Below, piece by piece: positions 6,791-14,199 of a stretch of DNA of 21,217 nt. Each line of letters opens with the position of its first letter. The stretch's first letter is position 1. The stretch lies in the NCBI GenBank assembly GCA_023441625.1, contig JAEZOA010000177.1:1-21217 (forward strand). Direction: 5' to 3'. This DNA comes from Bacillota bacterium (GTDB lineage Bacteria; Bacillota; Clostridia; Acetivibrionales; DSM-1351). A program made the position numbers and the translations under genes. Below the pieces are notes generated by a model. The model saw only the letters and a program-made list of their open reading frames with translations. It had not been told where the DNA came from and searched no databases.

Positions 6791-8884
6791 TTATAAGTTA
6801 AACAATATATCTGCATAGGTTGGGAATGGCCATAGCTTAGAATCAACTATGCATTCCAATTTGTCTGCTACAGTTCTTAAAGAATTCATTTGAGTAAACA
6901 CGATATCTTTGTAGTATACAGCCTGTTTATATGAATTTCCATGTTGCTCTTGAGCTTTGCTCAGCTTGGCTTCAAGCTCTAAAATCTCTTTGTTAAGCCT
7001 TGCAGTCAAGGAAGTAGTTTCTTTTAGTAATTCTACATTTGTGCTAATATCAGCATCTACCCCACAGCTCTTTATTTGATTAATAGAATTTGCAATTTCG
7101 GTTGCAAATTTTATTACTGATGGTAATATTTGTCGCCTTGACATATCAAGCATTGTCAATGCTTCAATATTAATAGTTTTAATATATTTTTCAAGAGAAA
7201 TTTCATATCGAGAATTCATTTCAGTTCTACTGAATACTTTATGCTTTTCCATTACAACCATGTTCTTTTCAACCTGAAGACTAGTAATGGCATCAACATA
7301 GCTTTTAAGGTTTGGAAGGCCTCTTCTTTCTGCTTCGTTTATCCAATCCTCTGAATATCCATTACCATTAAAAATAACTCTTCCGTTTTTTTCAGCAACA
7401 TCTTTAATAATAGCATTGACCTCAGTTGAAAAGTCTTTTGATTTTTCTAGCCTATCTGCAAATTGCTCAAGAACTTCTGAAACTATTGTATTTAAGAAGA
7501 AGTTTGGTGATGCAATAGAAGCGGAGGAGCCGACCATTCTAAACTCAAATTTGTTACCAGTGAATGCAAAGGGTGAGGTTCTGTTTCTGTCGGTAGAGTC
7601 TTGTCTTAAGGATGGCAACGTAGTTACACCAACCTTTACTTTACCGAAAACACTTGATGAACAACCTTCGCCACATGCGATTTGTTCGAGTATTCTTGTG
7701 AGCTCGTCTCCTAAGAAAATAGAAATTACAGCAGGAGGAGCCTCGTTTGCACCTAAACGGTGGTCATTTCCAGGATTTGCACCGGCCAATCGAAGTAAGT
7801 CTGCATATTCATCTACAGCTTTGATTACTGAGCATAGAAAAATAAGAAATTGTGCATTATCATGAGGTGTTTTACCAGGTTCAAGTAAGTTTTGGCCATC
7901 ATTTGTTGAGAGTGACCAGTTATTATGTTTGCCTGAACCATTAATACCTGCAAAGGGTTTTTCATGTAATAAACAAACTAAACCGTGTCTTAAAGCAACA
8001 GTCTTCATAAGTTCCATAGTAAGCTGATTGTGGTCAGTGGCGATATTAGCAGTGGTAAATATTGGTGCTAGTTCATGCTGAGCCGGAGCAACTTCATTGT
8101 GCTCAGTCTTTGCAGAGACTCCGAGTTTCCAAAGTTCTTCATCTAATTCCTTCATAAAGGCAGATACTCTTGTTTTTATACTGCCATAGTAATGATCATC
8201 CATTTCCTGACCCTTTGGAGGCATTGCACCAAACAAAGTGCGGCCAGTAAATATTAAATCTTTTCTTTGATCATATAATTTCTTATCAATTAGGAAATAT
8301 TCCTGTTCAGGTCCCACTGTAGAAATAACTTTGTATGCTGTCTCATTTCCAAAAAGACGAAGTACCCTTAATGCATTTTTAGATAAACATTCCATAGACC
8401 TAAGCAGCGGAGTTTTCTTATCCAGAGTTTCGCCAGTATAAGAACAGAAGGCTGTTGGAATACACAGTGTATTGTTCTTTATAAAGGCTGGAGAGGTACA
8501 GTCCCAAGCGGTATATCCTCTAGCTTCAAAGGTTACTCTTAAGCCTCCAGAGGGAAAGGAAGAACCATCAGCTTCACCCTTTATCAGCTCTTTTCCTGAG
8601 AACTCTAAAATCACTTTTCCATCATTTGTAGGATTAATAAAGGAATCATGTTTTTCTGCTGTAATTCCTGTCATTGGCTGAAACCAATGAGTATAATGTG
8701 TAGCACCCTTTTCTATTGCCCAGTCCTTCATGCAGCTTGCAACAACCTCTGCTATTTCAAAAAGCAAAGGAAGCCCATCATCAATGGTTTTTCGGAGTGC
8801 TTTGTATGTAGTCTTTGGAAGGCGTTCCCTCATAACAACATCGTTAAATACGTTGGAACCAAAGATTTCATTTAAATGACTCAT
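6791..8884 (-). CDS. glnN: glutamine synthetase type III
   Basis: 697 residues, the normal size of type III glutamine synthetase (about 700-730, far longer than the 440-470 of type I). It makes glutamine from glutamate, ammonia and ATP, and is cytoplasmic and oligomeric. Visible GSIII features are the N-terminal GATHYTHWFQPMTGITAEKHD, the SSFPSGG stretch, VGPEQEYFLID, the active-site segment KTEHNEVAPAQHELAPIF, and GINGSGKHNNWSLSTNDGQN, which carries nucleotide and glutamate contacts. The C-terminal 150 residues include a long helical region. AGAGGTGA precedes the ATG. The gene stands alone on the minus strand, facing away from the transglutaminase-like gene. I see no glutamine riboswitch upstream, only a small palindrome. 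Confidence 0.96.
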   Translation of the reverse strand: MSHLNEIFGSNVFNDVVMRERLPKTTYKALRKTIDDGLPLLFEIAEVVASCMKDWAIEKGATHYTHWFQPMTGITAEKHDSFINPTNDGKVILEFSGKELIKGEADGSSFPSGGLRVTFEARGYTAWDCTSPAFIKNNTLCIPTAFCSYTGETLDKKTPLLRSMECLSKNALRVLRLFGNETAYKVISTVGPEQEYFLIDKKLYDQRKDLIFTGRTLFGAMPPKGQEMDDHYYGSIKTRVSAFMKELDEELWKLGVSAKTEHNEVAPAQHELAPIFTTANIATDHNQLTMELMKTVALRHGLVCLLHEKPFAGINGSGKHNNWSLSTNDGQNLLEPGKTPHDNAQFLIFLCSVIKAVDEYADLLRLAGANPGNDHRLGANEAPPAVISIFLGDELTRILEQIACGEGCSSSVFGKVKVGVTTLPSLRQDSTDRNRTSPFAFTGNKFEFRMVGSSASIASPNFFLNTIVSEVLEQFADRLEKSKDFSTEVNAIIKDVAEKNGRVIFNGNGYSEDWINEAERRGLPNLKSYVDAITSLQVEKNMVVMEKHKVFSRTEMNSRYEISLEKYIKTINIEALTMLDMSRRQILPSVIKFATEIANSINQIKSCGVDADISTNVELLKETTSLTARLNKEILELEAKLSKAQEQHGNSYKQAVYYKDIVFTQMNSLRTVADKLECIVDSKLWPFPTYADILFNL

Positions 8885-8912
8885 ATATTTTCACCTCTTA
8901 ACAAATTTTTAA

Positions 8913-8945
8913 AGTAACATAAATGTATAGTTACTATATTATCAA
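8913..8945 (-). promoter_or_regulatory. possible glnN promoter with overlapping inverted repeat
   Basis: On the minus strand TTGATA (8940-8945) and TTATGT (8917-8922) are 17 bases apart and about 35 bases upstream of the glnN start. AGTAAC (8913-8918) and GTTACT (8930-8935) form an 11-base-spaced inverted repeat covering the -10 and part of the spacer, where a repressor could bind. The -10 is poor, so this is tentative. Confidence 0.3.
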
Positions 8946-9048
8946 AATTAATACCTCTTATTATATAAAAATTTATAATTAAAAGAAACAATTTTTTCAA
9001 ATAATTGCAAGAGAAAAAAGTGGGGAAATTATAACTACAATTATATTG

Positions 9049-9057
9049 TGCTATAAT
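9049..9057 (+). promoter_or_regulatory. extended -10 promoter element
   Basis: TG-C-TATAAT is a perfect extended -10 box. The region 17 bases upstream (TTATAA) is only a weak -35, as is common for extended -10 promoters. It lies about 80 bases before the TTG start at 9139 and suits the transglutaminase/WYL gene pair. Confidence 0.5.
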
Positions 9058-9138
9058 AACAATATTAATGCAAAAATTCAGTCAACCTTTGTATATAAAT
9101 ATATAATATGCATTTTAAAATTTGAAAAGGTGGATACT

Positions 9139-10341
9139 TTGATAAACATACAGTTTAACCCAGTTAGCATTTTTTTGGTGGCTCCAGCTATTATAATTCT
9201 TATTAGTTCATTATTCATGCCCTTTAATAGGGAAAGAATATTAAAGGGCTTCTATTCAATTGTAAATAATTTAGAATTTATATTAGCTCTTTTAATAGCA
9301 TTGTTACTTACCAAAGGGATTCTTTTTGACAAAGATAATATAGTTTTCAAGTATATATATGATTTGCTGCCGAATGCAGTGAAGGCTAGTTTAGCGGCAA
9401 ATAATATTTATACGTATCTTTGTGTCTCATTTATTATTTTGATAATTACTGTCATTGTAATCAGACTTATAATATATCCGCTTTATGATCATGTTTTTGA
9501 TAAAATGGTAAGCCAGCTTTATAGGACAATGAACTCTTTTAGCTCATTTACCAAAAGGATTATTTCTTTTATCTGTAGTATTCCCAAAGCGTTAGTTACA
9601 ATAATATGTATAAGCTTTATTTTCTATTTTTTTTCATACTATTTTACTGTTCCAGGGCTTTCAAGATATATAGATGAGTCAAAAGTGCTAAATGCAGTTT
9701 ATGAGACAGCGTTAAAGCCGGTTGTTACTTCTGATATTGCTAAAAAAATTCCTGTAATTATAAATGATAGATTTAACAATCAAGAGATAAACAATGAAAA
9801 GAATATTGAATTTGCCGAAAATATTAGAGATAAACTTGGAGAATACAATATCAAGGTAATTCAATATTTTAACGGTGTTACTCTAGATGATGCTATAGAA
9901 TCCACTCCAGAGATTGATAAGCTGGCAGTTGATTTGGCGAAGAAAGGAAAAAGTGACTATGATAAATGTAAGGAAATATATAAATGGATAACAAGTAACA
10001 TTGAATATGATTATGAAAAGGCTAGAATTATAGCAAAGGAGACGCGAAATACCAAATCTGGAACAATAGTATGTTATCAAACTAGGAAAGGAATATGCTT
10101 TGATTATTCAAGCTTATTTATTTCAATGTGCAAAGCAAATGGAATTAAGGTTAATTTGGTAACAGGACTAGGATATAGCGGAATGGCATGGGGAGACCAT
10201 GCATGGAATCAATTTTATGACACAGCGCAAAAAAGATGGGTGAATGTTGATACTACATTTGGTGTTAGTGGTATAAATTATTTTGACACCGCAAATTTTT
10301 CGCTTGATCACAAAAATGGTAAGGTGCAGGGAGAATGGTGA
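9139..10341 (+). CDS. membrane protein with transglutaminase-like domain
   Basis: About 400 residues from a TTG start at 9139, chosen because AAGGTGG lies five bases upstream and because the longer open frame would begin inside the promoter. Four hydrophobic segments occupy roughly the first 180 residues. A transglutaminase-like (papain-fold) domain follows, with the catalytic triad visible: Cys320 in KGICFDYS, His354 in GDHAWN and Asp371 in VDTTFG. Bacterial members are mostly proteases or peptide-modifying enzymes rather than protein cross-linkers. The substrate is unknown. The catalytic domain is probably extracytoplasmic. A WYL regulator gene follows after 28 bases and is likely co-transcribed. 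Confidence 0.8.
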   Translation: MINIQFNPVSIFLVAPAIIILISSLFMPFNRERILKGFYSIVNNLEFILALLIALLLTKGILFDKDNIVFKYIYDLLPNAVKASLAANNIYTYLCVSFIILIITVIVIRLIIYPLYDHVFDKMVSQLYRTMNSFSSFTKRIISFICSIPKALVTIICISFIFYFFSYYFTVPGLSRYIDESKVLNAVYETALKPVVTSDIAKKIPVIINDRFNNQEINNEKNIEFAENIRDKLGEYNIKVIQYFNGVTLDDAIESTPEIDKLAVDLAKKGKSDYDKCKEIYKWITSNIEYDYEKARIIAKETRNTKSGTIVCYQTRKGICFDYSSLFISMCKANGIKVNLVTGLGYSGMAWGDHAWNQFYDTAQKRWVNVDTTFGVSGINYFDTANFSLDHKNGKVQGEW

Positions 10342-10369
10342 ATTTAAATATTTAAAGGATAAAAAAGTT

Positions 10370-11284
10370 ATGAAAATTGACAGGTTATTGGGGATTATAA
10401 CAGTACTACTTCAAAGAGAAAAGGTTACAGCCCCTGAATTAGCTGCAAAATTTGAGGTCTCTAGGAGAACTATACTTAGGGATGTTGATGATATTTGCAG
10501 GGCAGGAATACCAATTGTTACCTATCAGGGTGGTGCTGGAGGGATTTCTATTGCCCAAGGTTATAAAATTGATAAGACAGCTATATCTATAGATGAGCTT
10601 CAAAATATAATTACTGGACTTAAAAGTCTCGATAGTGTTACAAGTTCGTCAGAAATTGAGAGGCTTATTTTGAAGCTATCTCCTAATAATAAGGAGTTAG
10701 TACCGTATTCGGATAAAGTAGTTATTAATCTTGCTTCACATTATAAAAACAGCCTAGCTGATAAAATTAATCATTTTAAATTGGCAATTTCAAAAAACTG
10801 TTTAGTAAGCTTTGACTATTATAGCGAAAAGGGTATTTCAAAAAGATTAATTGAGCCTTATTTAATAACCTTTAAATGGTCTTCCTGGTACATATATGGT
10901 TTCTGTACATCTAGAAATGAATTTAGACTATTTAAACTAAATAGGTTGTGGAACCAATTGATTACTGATAATCAGTTTAAACCAAGAGAGATTTCAAATG
11001 AAAACGATAGTTTTGATGAGTATTTTAAGGATGAAAATAAAATCACTATAATATTTGATAAAGGGGTTGAATACCTCTTAGTAGAAGAATATGGCCCAAA
11101 TAGCTATGAGACAACAGCGGATGGTAAATTGAAATTTTCAATAGGGTATACAAACAGAAATAGTATGCTCTCATGGATACTTTCCTTTGGCAATAAGGCA
11201 ACAGTAATAGAACCGTTAGAGCTAAAAGAGGAAATTATGGAAATAGCAGAAAATATTATAAATAATTATAAACATGACATATAG
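10370..11284 (+). CDS. HTH/WYL-domain transcriptional regulator
   Basis: About 304 residues from ATG 10370. A longer frame overlaps the upstream gene, but the family normally starts at MKIDRLLGII. The N-terminal winged helix-turn-helix spans roughly residues 1-60 (VTAPELAAKFEVSRRTILRDV is the recognition region). The WYL domain lies around residues 130-220, with KWSSWYIYGF carrying the WYL-like signature and a basic RLFKLNRL just after it. A C-terminal WCX-like segment follows. WYL proteins bind nucleic-acid or nucleotide-like ligands and control many processes, so no target can be named. The ribosome binding site is weak (AAAGGAT, about nine bases away). Confidence 0.85.
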   Translation: MKIDRLLGIITVLLQREKVTAPELAAKFEVSRRTILRDVDDICRAGIPIVTYQGGAGGISIAQGYKIDKTAISIDELQNIITGLKSLDSVTSSSEIERLILKLSPNNKELVPYSDKVVINLASHYKNSLADKINHFKLAISKNCLVSFDYYSEKGISKRLIEPYLITFKWSSWYIYGFCTSRNEFRLFKLNRLWNQLITDNQFKPREISNENDSFDEYFKDENKITIIFDKGVEYLLVEEYGPNSYETTADGKLKFSIGYTNRNSMLSWILSFGNKATVIEPLELKEEIMEIAENIINNYKHDI

Positions 11285-11299
11285 CTGTCTTGTTCAGCA

Positions 11300-11308
11300 T
11301 GCTATAAT
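11300..11308 (+). promoter_or_regulatory. extended -10 promoter element
   Basis: TG-C-TATAAT, identical to the element at 9049, lies 16 bases after the WYL gene stop and before the short frame at 11331 and the DUF3795 gene. No -35 at the right spacing is seen. Confidence 0.45.
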
Positions 11309-11330
11309 AAAACGCAAATGGTGGTGATTT

Positions 11331-11396
11331 ATGGAAATTAAGACTTATTTAGTTTCAAAATCACAAAGCTTTTTGCTTTTATTATATAGCCTATAA
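11331..11396 (+). CDS. possible 21-codon small protein
   Basis: ATG at 11331 follows GGTGGTGA at a proper distance. The frame encodes 21 residues, charged at the start (MEIKTYLVSK) and hydrophobic at the end (FLLLLYSL), then stops 18 bases before the DUF3795 start. It could be a small membrane peptide, a leader, or the stub of a gene lost by deletion. No relative is recognised. Confidence 0.3.
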   Translation: MEIKTYLVSKSQSFLLLLYSL

Positions 11397-11414
11397 ACGG
11401 CCAAGGAGGAAAAT

Positions 11415-11648
11415 ATGACTGAATCAAGATGTGGATTAGTATGTAGCGAATGTTCCTATAAGGAACCATGTAATTGTGGGGGTTGTTCAAATATCGATAA
11501 CCCGTTTTGGGGTGAATGTCCAGTAAAGAAATGCTGTGAAAAAGATAATGCTATAGAGCATTGTGGAAACTGCAATACATTTCCTTGTGCACAATTAACT
11601 TCATTTGCATTTGATAAGGAGCACGGAGACAATGGGGCAAAAGAATAG
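11415..11648 (+). CDS. DUF3795 cysteine-rich protein, probably frameshifted near its 3' end
   Basis: 77 residues with twelve cysteines in paired motifs: CGLVCSECSYKEPCNCGGC near the start, then CPVKKCC and CGNCNTFPC. This matches DUF3795, a small family presumed to bind metal; its function is unknown. Family members usually continue past GDNG with (K)RIEQCKKW. Here GDNGAKE is followed by a stop, but the -1 frame reads RIEQCKKWSIKGE and stops at 11683. A lost A in the AAAA run at 11639-11642, or a programmed slip on it, would explain this. A good AAGGAGG precedes the ATG. The AlkZ-related gene starts 15 bases after the alternative stop, so the two are probably co-translated. Confidence 0.75.
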   Translation: MTESRCGLVCSECSYKEPCNCGGCSNIDNPFWGECPVKKCCEKDNAIEHCGNCNTFPCAQLTSFAFDKEHGDNGAKE

Positions 11649-11697
11649 AGCAGTGTAAAAAGTGGTCAATAAAAGGAGAGTAATTGAGGACAAACTT

Positions 11698-12381
11698 ATG
11701 GCTATACTAAAAAACTATAATGATTTTCTGAAAAGAGTTAATGAATTAGGCTTTATGGCATTTTCTAATGTTCTCTCAGGTTTTCCCACACTTTCTGAGG
11801 AAACACCAAAGGAATTATGGCATACAGGGGATTATGATACAGACCCTTGGTGTTGGAAGGACAGAGCAGCCGAGGAGAAAGAATTAGCATTTGGCTGTAT
11901 TTTAGGAGGCAATAAGGGATTTGTTTCTAGGGAGATGTATCCATATTTTTATGCTTTATTTCAGAAGCAGGAGTCAATTGAAGAAAAATGGGAGTACGGA
12001 TTAATCAGTCCCGAGGTTTGGAGGCTGTGGCAGCTTTTTGAAGAGAAGACTCTACTAAACACAAGTGAGATTAGGCAGGAAATGGGCGTTATAAAAAAAG
12101 AAGGAGCAGGTAAGCTTGACAATGCAATTATTTACTTGCAAAAACATTATTACATAACAGTTGCGGGTAGTAGGAGAAAGAAGAATAAATTTGGTGAACC
12201 TTATGGATGGCCAGCAAATGTTTACGACAAAGCAGAAAATTGGGCACCAACAGGTTGGCTAAATGACTGGGAAAAAGTAATGCCCGAGGAGGCTAGGCAA
12301 AAAATAATTGAGACTGGGTTATCCATTTCAAAAGGCGTTGAAGAAAAAGCTATAGTAAAGTTTTTAGCAATTGAGAAATAA
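11698..12381 (+). CDS. AlkZ-related protein (winged-helix family, function unknown)
   Basis: About 227 residues from ATG 11698 (GAGGA seven bases upstream); an in-frame GTG at 11662 would add twelve residues. The stretches ELWHTGDYDTDPWCWKDRAAEE and YGLISPEVWRLWQLFEE resemble proteins labelled AlkZ-related, which share winged-helix parts with the AlkZ/YcaQ DNA glycosylases that unhook crosslinks. The QΦQ-type active-site motif of true AlkZ is not evident, so glycosylase activity should not be assumed. A GWPANVYDKAENWAP tail is also typical of this group. It directly follows the DUF3795 gene. I make this call from memory of the family and consider it moderately secure. Confidence 0.6.
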   Translation: MAILKNYNDFLKRVNELGFMAFSNVLSGFPTLSEETPKELWHTGDYDTDPWCWKDRAAEEKELAFGCILGGNKGFVSREMYPYFYALFQKQESIEEKWEYGLISPEVWRLWQLFEEKTLLNTSEIRQEMGVIKKEGAGKLDNAIIYLQKHYYITVAGSRRKKNKFGEPYGWPANVYDKAENWAPTGWLNDWEKVMPEEARQKIIETGLSISKGVEEKAIVKFLAIEK

Positions 12382-12513
12382 ATATACAGTTTTTTGGTGT
12401 TTTGGACAGTAATTATTGCTTATTAGATTTATGCAGTATTGAATAATATTACATAAATATATATAATTCCTATAATATCTAATTATGCATAGGTTAGAAT
12501 GGAAAGGGGAGTT

Positions 12514-13011
12514 ATGAATTTAGAGAATAATGAGTTTGATTCGGAATTTGGTGGTACTTCTAAGTGAATCTGGCCAAGTATTTTTATTGCTAAGAAGTGC
12601 AGCACAATGGCTTAAGGATAGGGGAATAGATTATTGGCAGGATTGGCATAACCCTCCCCTTAACTTTAAGGACTGGATTATGGAAGCATACATAATGGTG
12701 AGTTTTTCTTTGCAGAAAATGAGGATGGTAAAATAGGAATGTACAGGCTCCAGTTTAGTGATGAGATATTCTTGGGTAAGAGGATGGATTCGGAAGGCTA
12801 TATTCATTCCTTTATAACAGTACGGAATAATTCCGTTAATGGAATTGGTAAAATTATACTCGGAGATATTGAAGAAATGCTAATGCAAAAAGGCATAGAT
12901 TTTCTGAGATTGGATTGTAAATACAAATTGTATCTTGACATCAAATACCTCGGAGAATATAATATAGTTACAGTAAGTCGTGAACAGTATTCACTATTGA
13001 TGAACAGGAGT
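12514..13011 (+). pseudogene. GNAT acetyltransferase pseudogene (at least two frameshifts)
   Basis: Three fragments in two alternating frames together resemble one GNAT N-acetyltransferase. The first starts at ATG 12514 after AAAGGGGAG and stops at 12567. The second, in another frame, reads SAAQWLKDRGIDYWQDW and stops at 12736. The third returns to the first frame before 12700, reading HNGEFFFAENEDGKIGMYRL, then GYIHSFITVRNNSVNGIGKIIL. That last stretch is the acetyl-CoA loop (normally Q/RxxGxG/A). Indels lie near 12560 and near 12685. The substrate-side C-terminus looks shortened, and the final frame has no stop before the iclR start. Sequencing error could explain one shift but is less likely for both. 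Confidence 0.75.
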
Positions 13012-13020
13012 AGTTTTATT

Positions 13021-13773
13021 ATGGAAGATGTAAAAGTAAAATCATTATATAAAGCAATAAAGCTACTTGATTATTTTACCACAGAAAACCCTGAACGGGG
13101 AATAACCGAATTAGCTGATTTATCTGGAATGTATAAAAGCTCAGTTCATAACACTGTAACTACATTTGAAAAATGTGGGATTTTACAAAAAAACGTTAAA
13201 AATAATAAGTATAGGCTAGGATTAAAAATTCTTCAACTAAACTATAATCTATGTACATCAGATGATCTTAGAAATATTGTACAGCCATATATGGAACGAG
13301 TAAGTAACTTTGGAAATGAATGTGTTTACTTAGCGGTGCCTTCAGGCTATGAAGTTATATATTTAAATGCACACTACCCAGCAGGTATAACACCAGGTAG
13401 ATCTATTATAGGAGTTAAAGCTCCAATGTATTGTACTGGAGTAGGTAAAGCAATGTTAGCGTTTCTTTCGGAAGAAATTTTAGATCAAGTAGTGGCAAAT
13501 GGATTTGATAAGTTTACTTCAAATACTATTTCTGACATAGTAACTTTAAAAAAAGAATTAGAGTTAATAAGAGAACGTGGATACGCTATAGACAATATGG
13601 AACATGAGTATGGTATTAAATGTGTAGCTGTTCCTATCAGGAACATTAGAGGCGAAATAGTTGCAGGCCTTAGTACATCAGGGCCTTCACTTAGATTTAG
13701 TAATCAAAAGCTAAATGAGTATGCAAACCTACTTACCAGTATGAGTTTGGAATTGGGAAAACTAATACAATAA
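13021..13773 (+). CDS. IclR-family transcriptional regulator
   Basis: 250 residues from ATG 13021, with AGGAG ten bases upstream. The open frame extends further 5', but that part belongs to the GNAT pseudogene. The N-terminal winged helix spans about residues 5-65 (GITELADLSGMYKSSVHNTVTTFEKCGIL). The C-terminal effector domain includes PMYCTGVGKAMLAFL, the usual sugar-acid or aromatic-acid binding region, and AVPIRNIRGEIVAGLSTSGP near the end. IclR proteins generally control adjacent catabolic and transport genes in response to small acids. It lies upstream of and parallel to the ABC transporter/catabolic operon, separated by a terminator, so it is its most likely regulator. Confidence 0.9.
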   Translation: MEDVKVKSLYKAIKLLDYFTTENPERGITELADLSGMYKSSVHNTVTTFEKCGILQKNVKNNKYRLGLKILQLNYNLCTSDDLRNIVQPYMERVSNFGNECVYLAVPSGYEVIYLNAHYPAGITPGRSIIGVKAPMYCTGVGKAMLAFLSEEILDQVVANGFDKFTSNTISDIVTLKKELELIRERGYAIDNMEHEYGIKCVAVPIRNIRGEIVAGLSTSGPSLRFSNQKLNEYANLLTSMSLELGKLIQ

Positions 13774-14199
13774 CAGTTTACTTGTTAGTATGAAATAAAG
13801 AGAAAATTGTAAAATCACAACTTGTTTTTTGTAATTTATAGGTTATTCAAACACTGAATAATATCAAGTTAATATAATATTTAAATATAATACCACAATT
13901 AGATGTAAAATTATTTTAAAAGAGTTTTAATATAAAATTAAATGCGGGAAATCCGCATTTAATTTGTTCGATAATAGTGAACGACGTTCTAAATGAAAAT
14001 TCAAATTAGTATAAATTGATATAAAAATAGGAAAGATAAATGAAACTTATTATATTTGTTTTTAAAGATGAGCATTGTTCTTGTGTTAATGCTTAAACTG
14101 TAATTAAGTTCTATTTTATGTAAAGCTATTTTAATTTGCTTATAAGAAACTTAGGTTTCTTTAAGAAATAAAAAAATACTAATTTTGGAGGGAACAAAC
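13774..14199 (+). promoter_or_regulatory. regulatory intergenic region before the transport/catabolic operon
   Basis: No gene is seen in these 426 bases. Inverted repeats that may be operators are TTATTC-N7-GAATAA (13843-13861), GAACG-A-CGTTC (13979-13989) and AAGAAAC-TTAG-GTTTCTT (14144-14161). The last, a perfect seven-base inverted repeat 38 bases before the lipoprotein start, resembles the short palindromes bound by IclR-type regulators. A weak promoter candidate is TTGTTC (14075-14080) with TGTAAT (14099-14104), 18 bases apart. The iclR terminator lies at 13935. Assignment of any site to the IclR protein is inference. Confidence 0.45.
13935..13970 (+). terminator. Rho-independent terminator after iclR
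   Basis: AAATTAAATGCGG (13935-13947) pairs perfectly over 13 bases with CCGCATTTAATTT (13953-13965), with a GAAAT loop and a short T-rich end. It separates the iclR transcript from the operon that follows. Confidence 0.8.

Noticed and set aside
7416..7865. A 149-residue plus-strand gene inside glnN
   Set aside because: It is fully antisense to a conserved part of glutamine synthetase, without a binding site; an antisense shadow of a constrained coding sequence.
9046..9138. An N-terminal extension of the transglutaminase-like protein from TTG 9046
   Set aside because: It overlaps the extended -10 promoter and has no binding site, whereas TTG 9139 has AAGGTGG five bases upstream.
12739..13773. 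A 344-residue GNAT-IclR fusion protein
   Set aside because: The N-terminal part is only the last third of a frameshifted acetyltransferase. An ATG with a binding site begins exactly at a normal IclR N-terminus.
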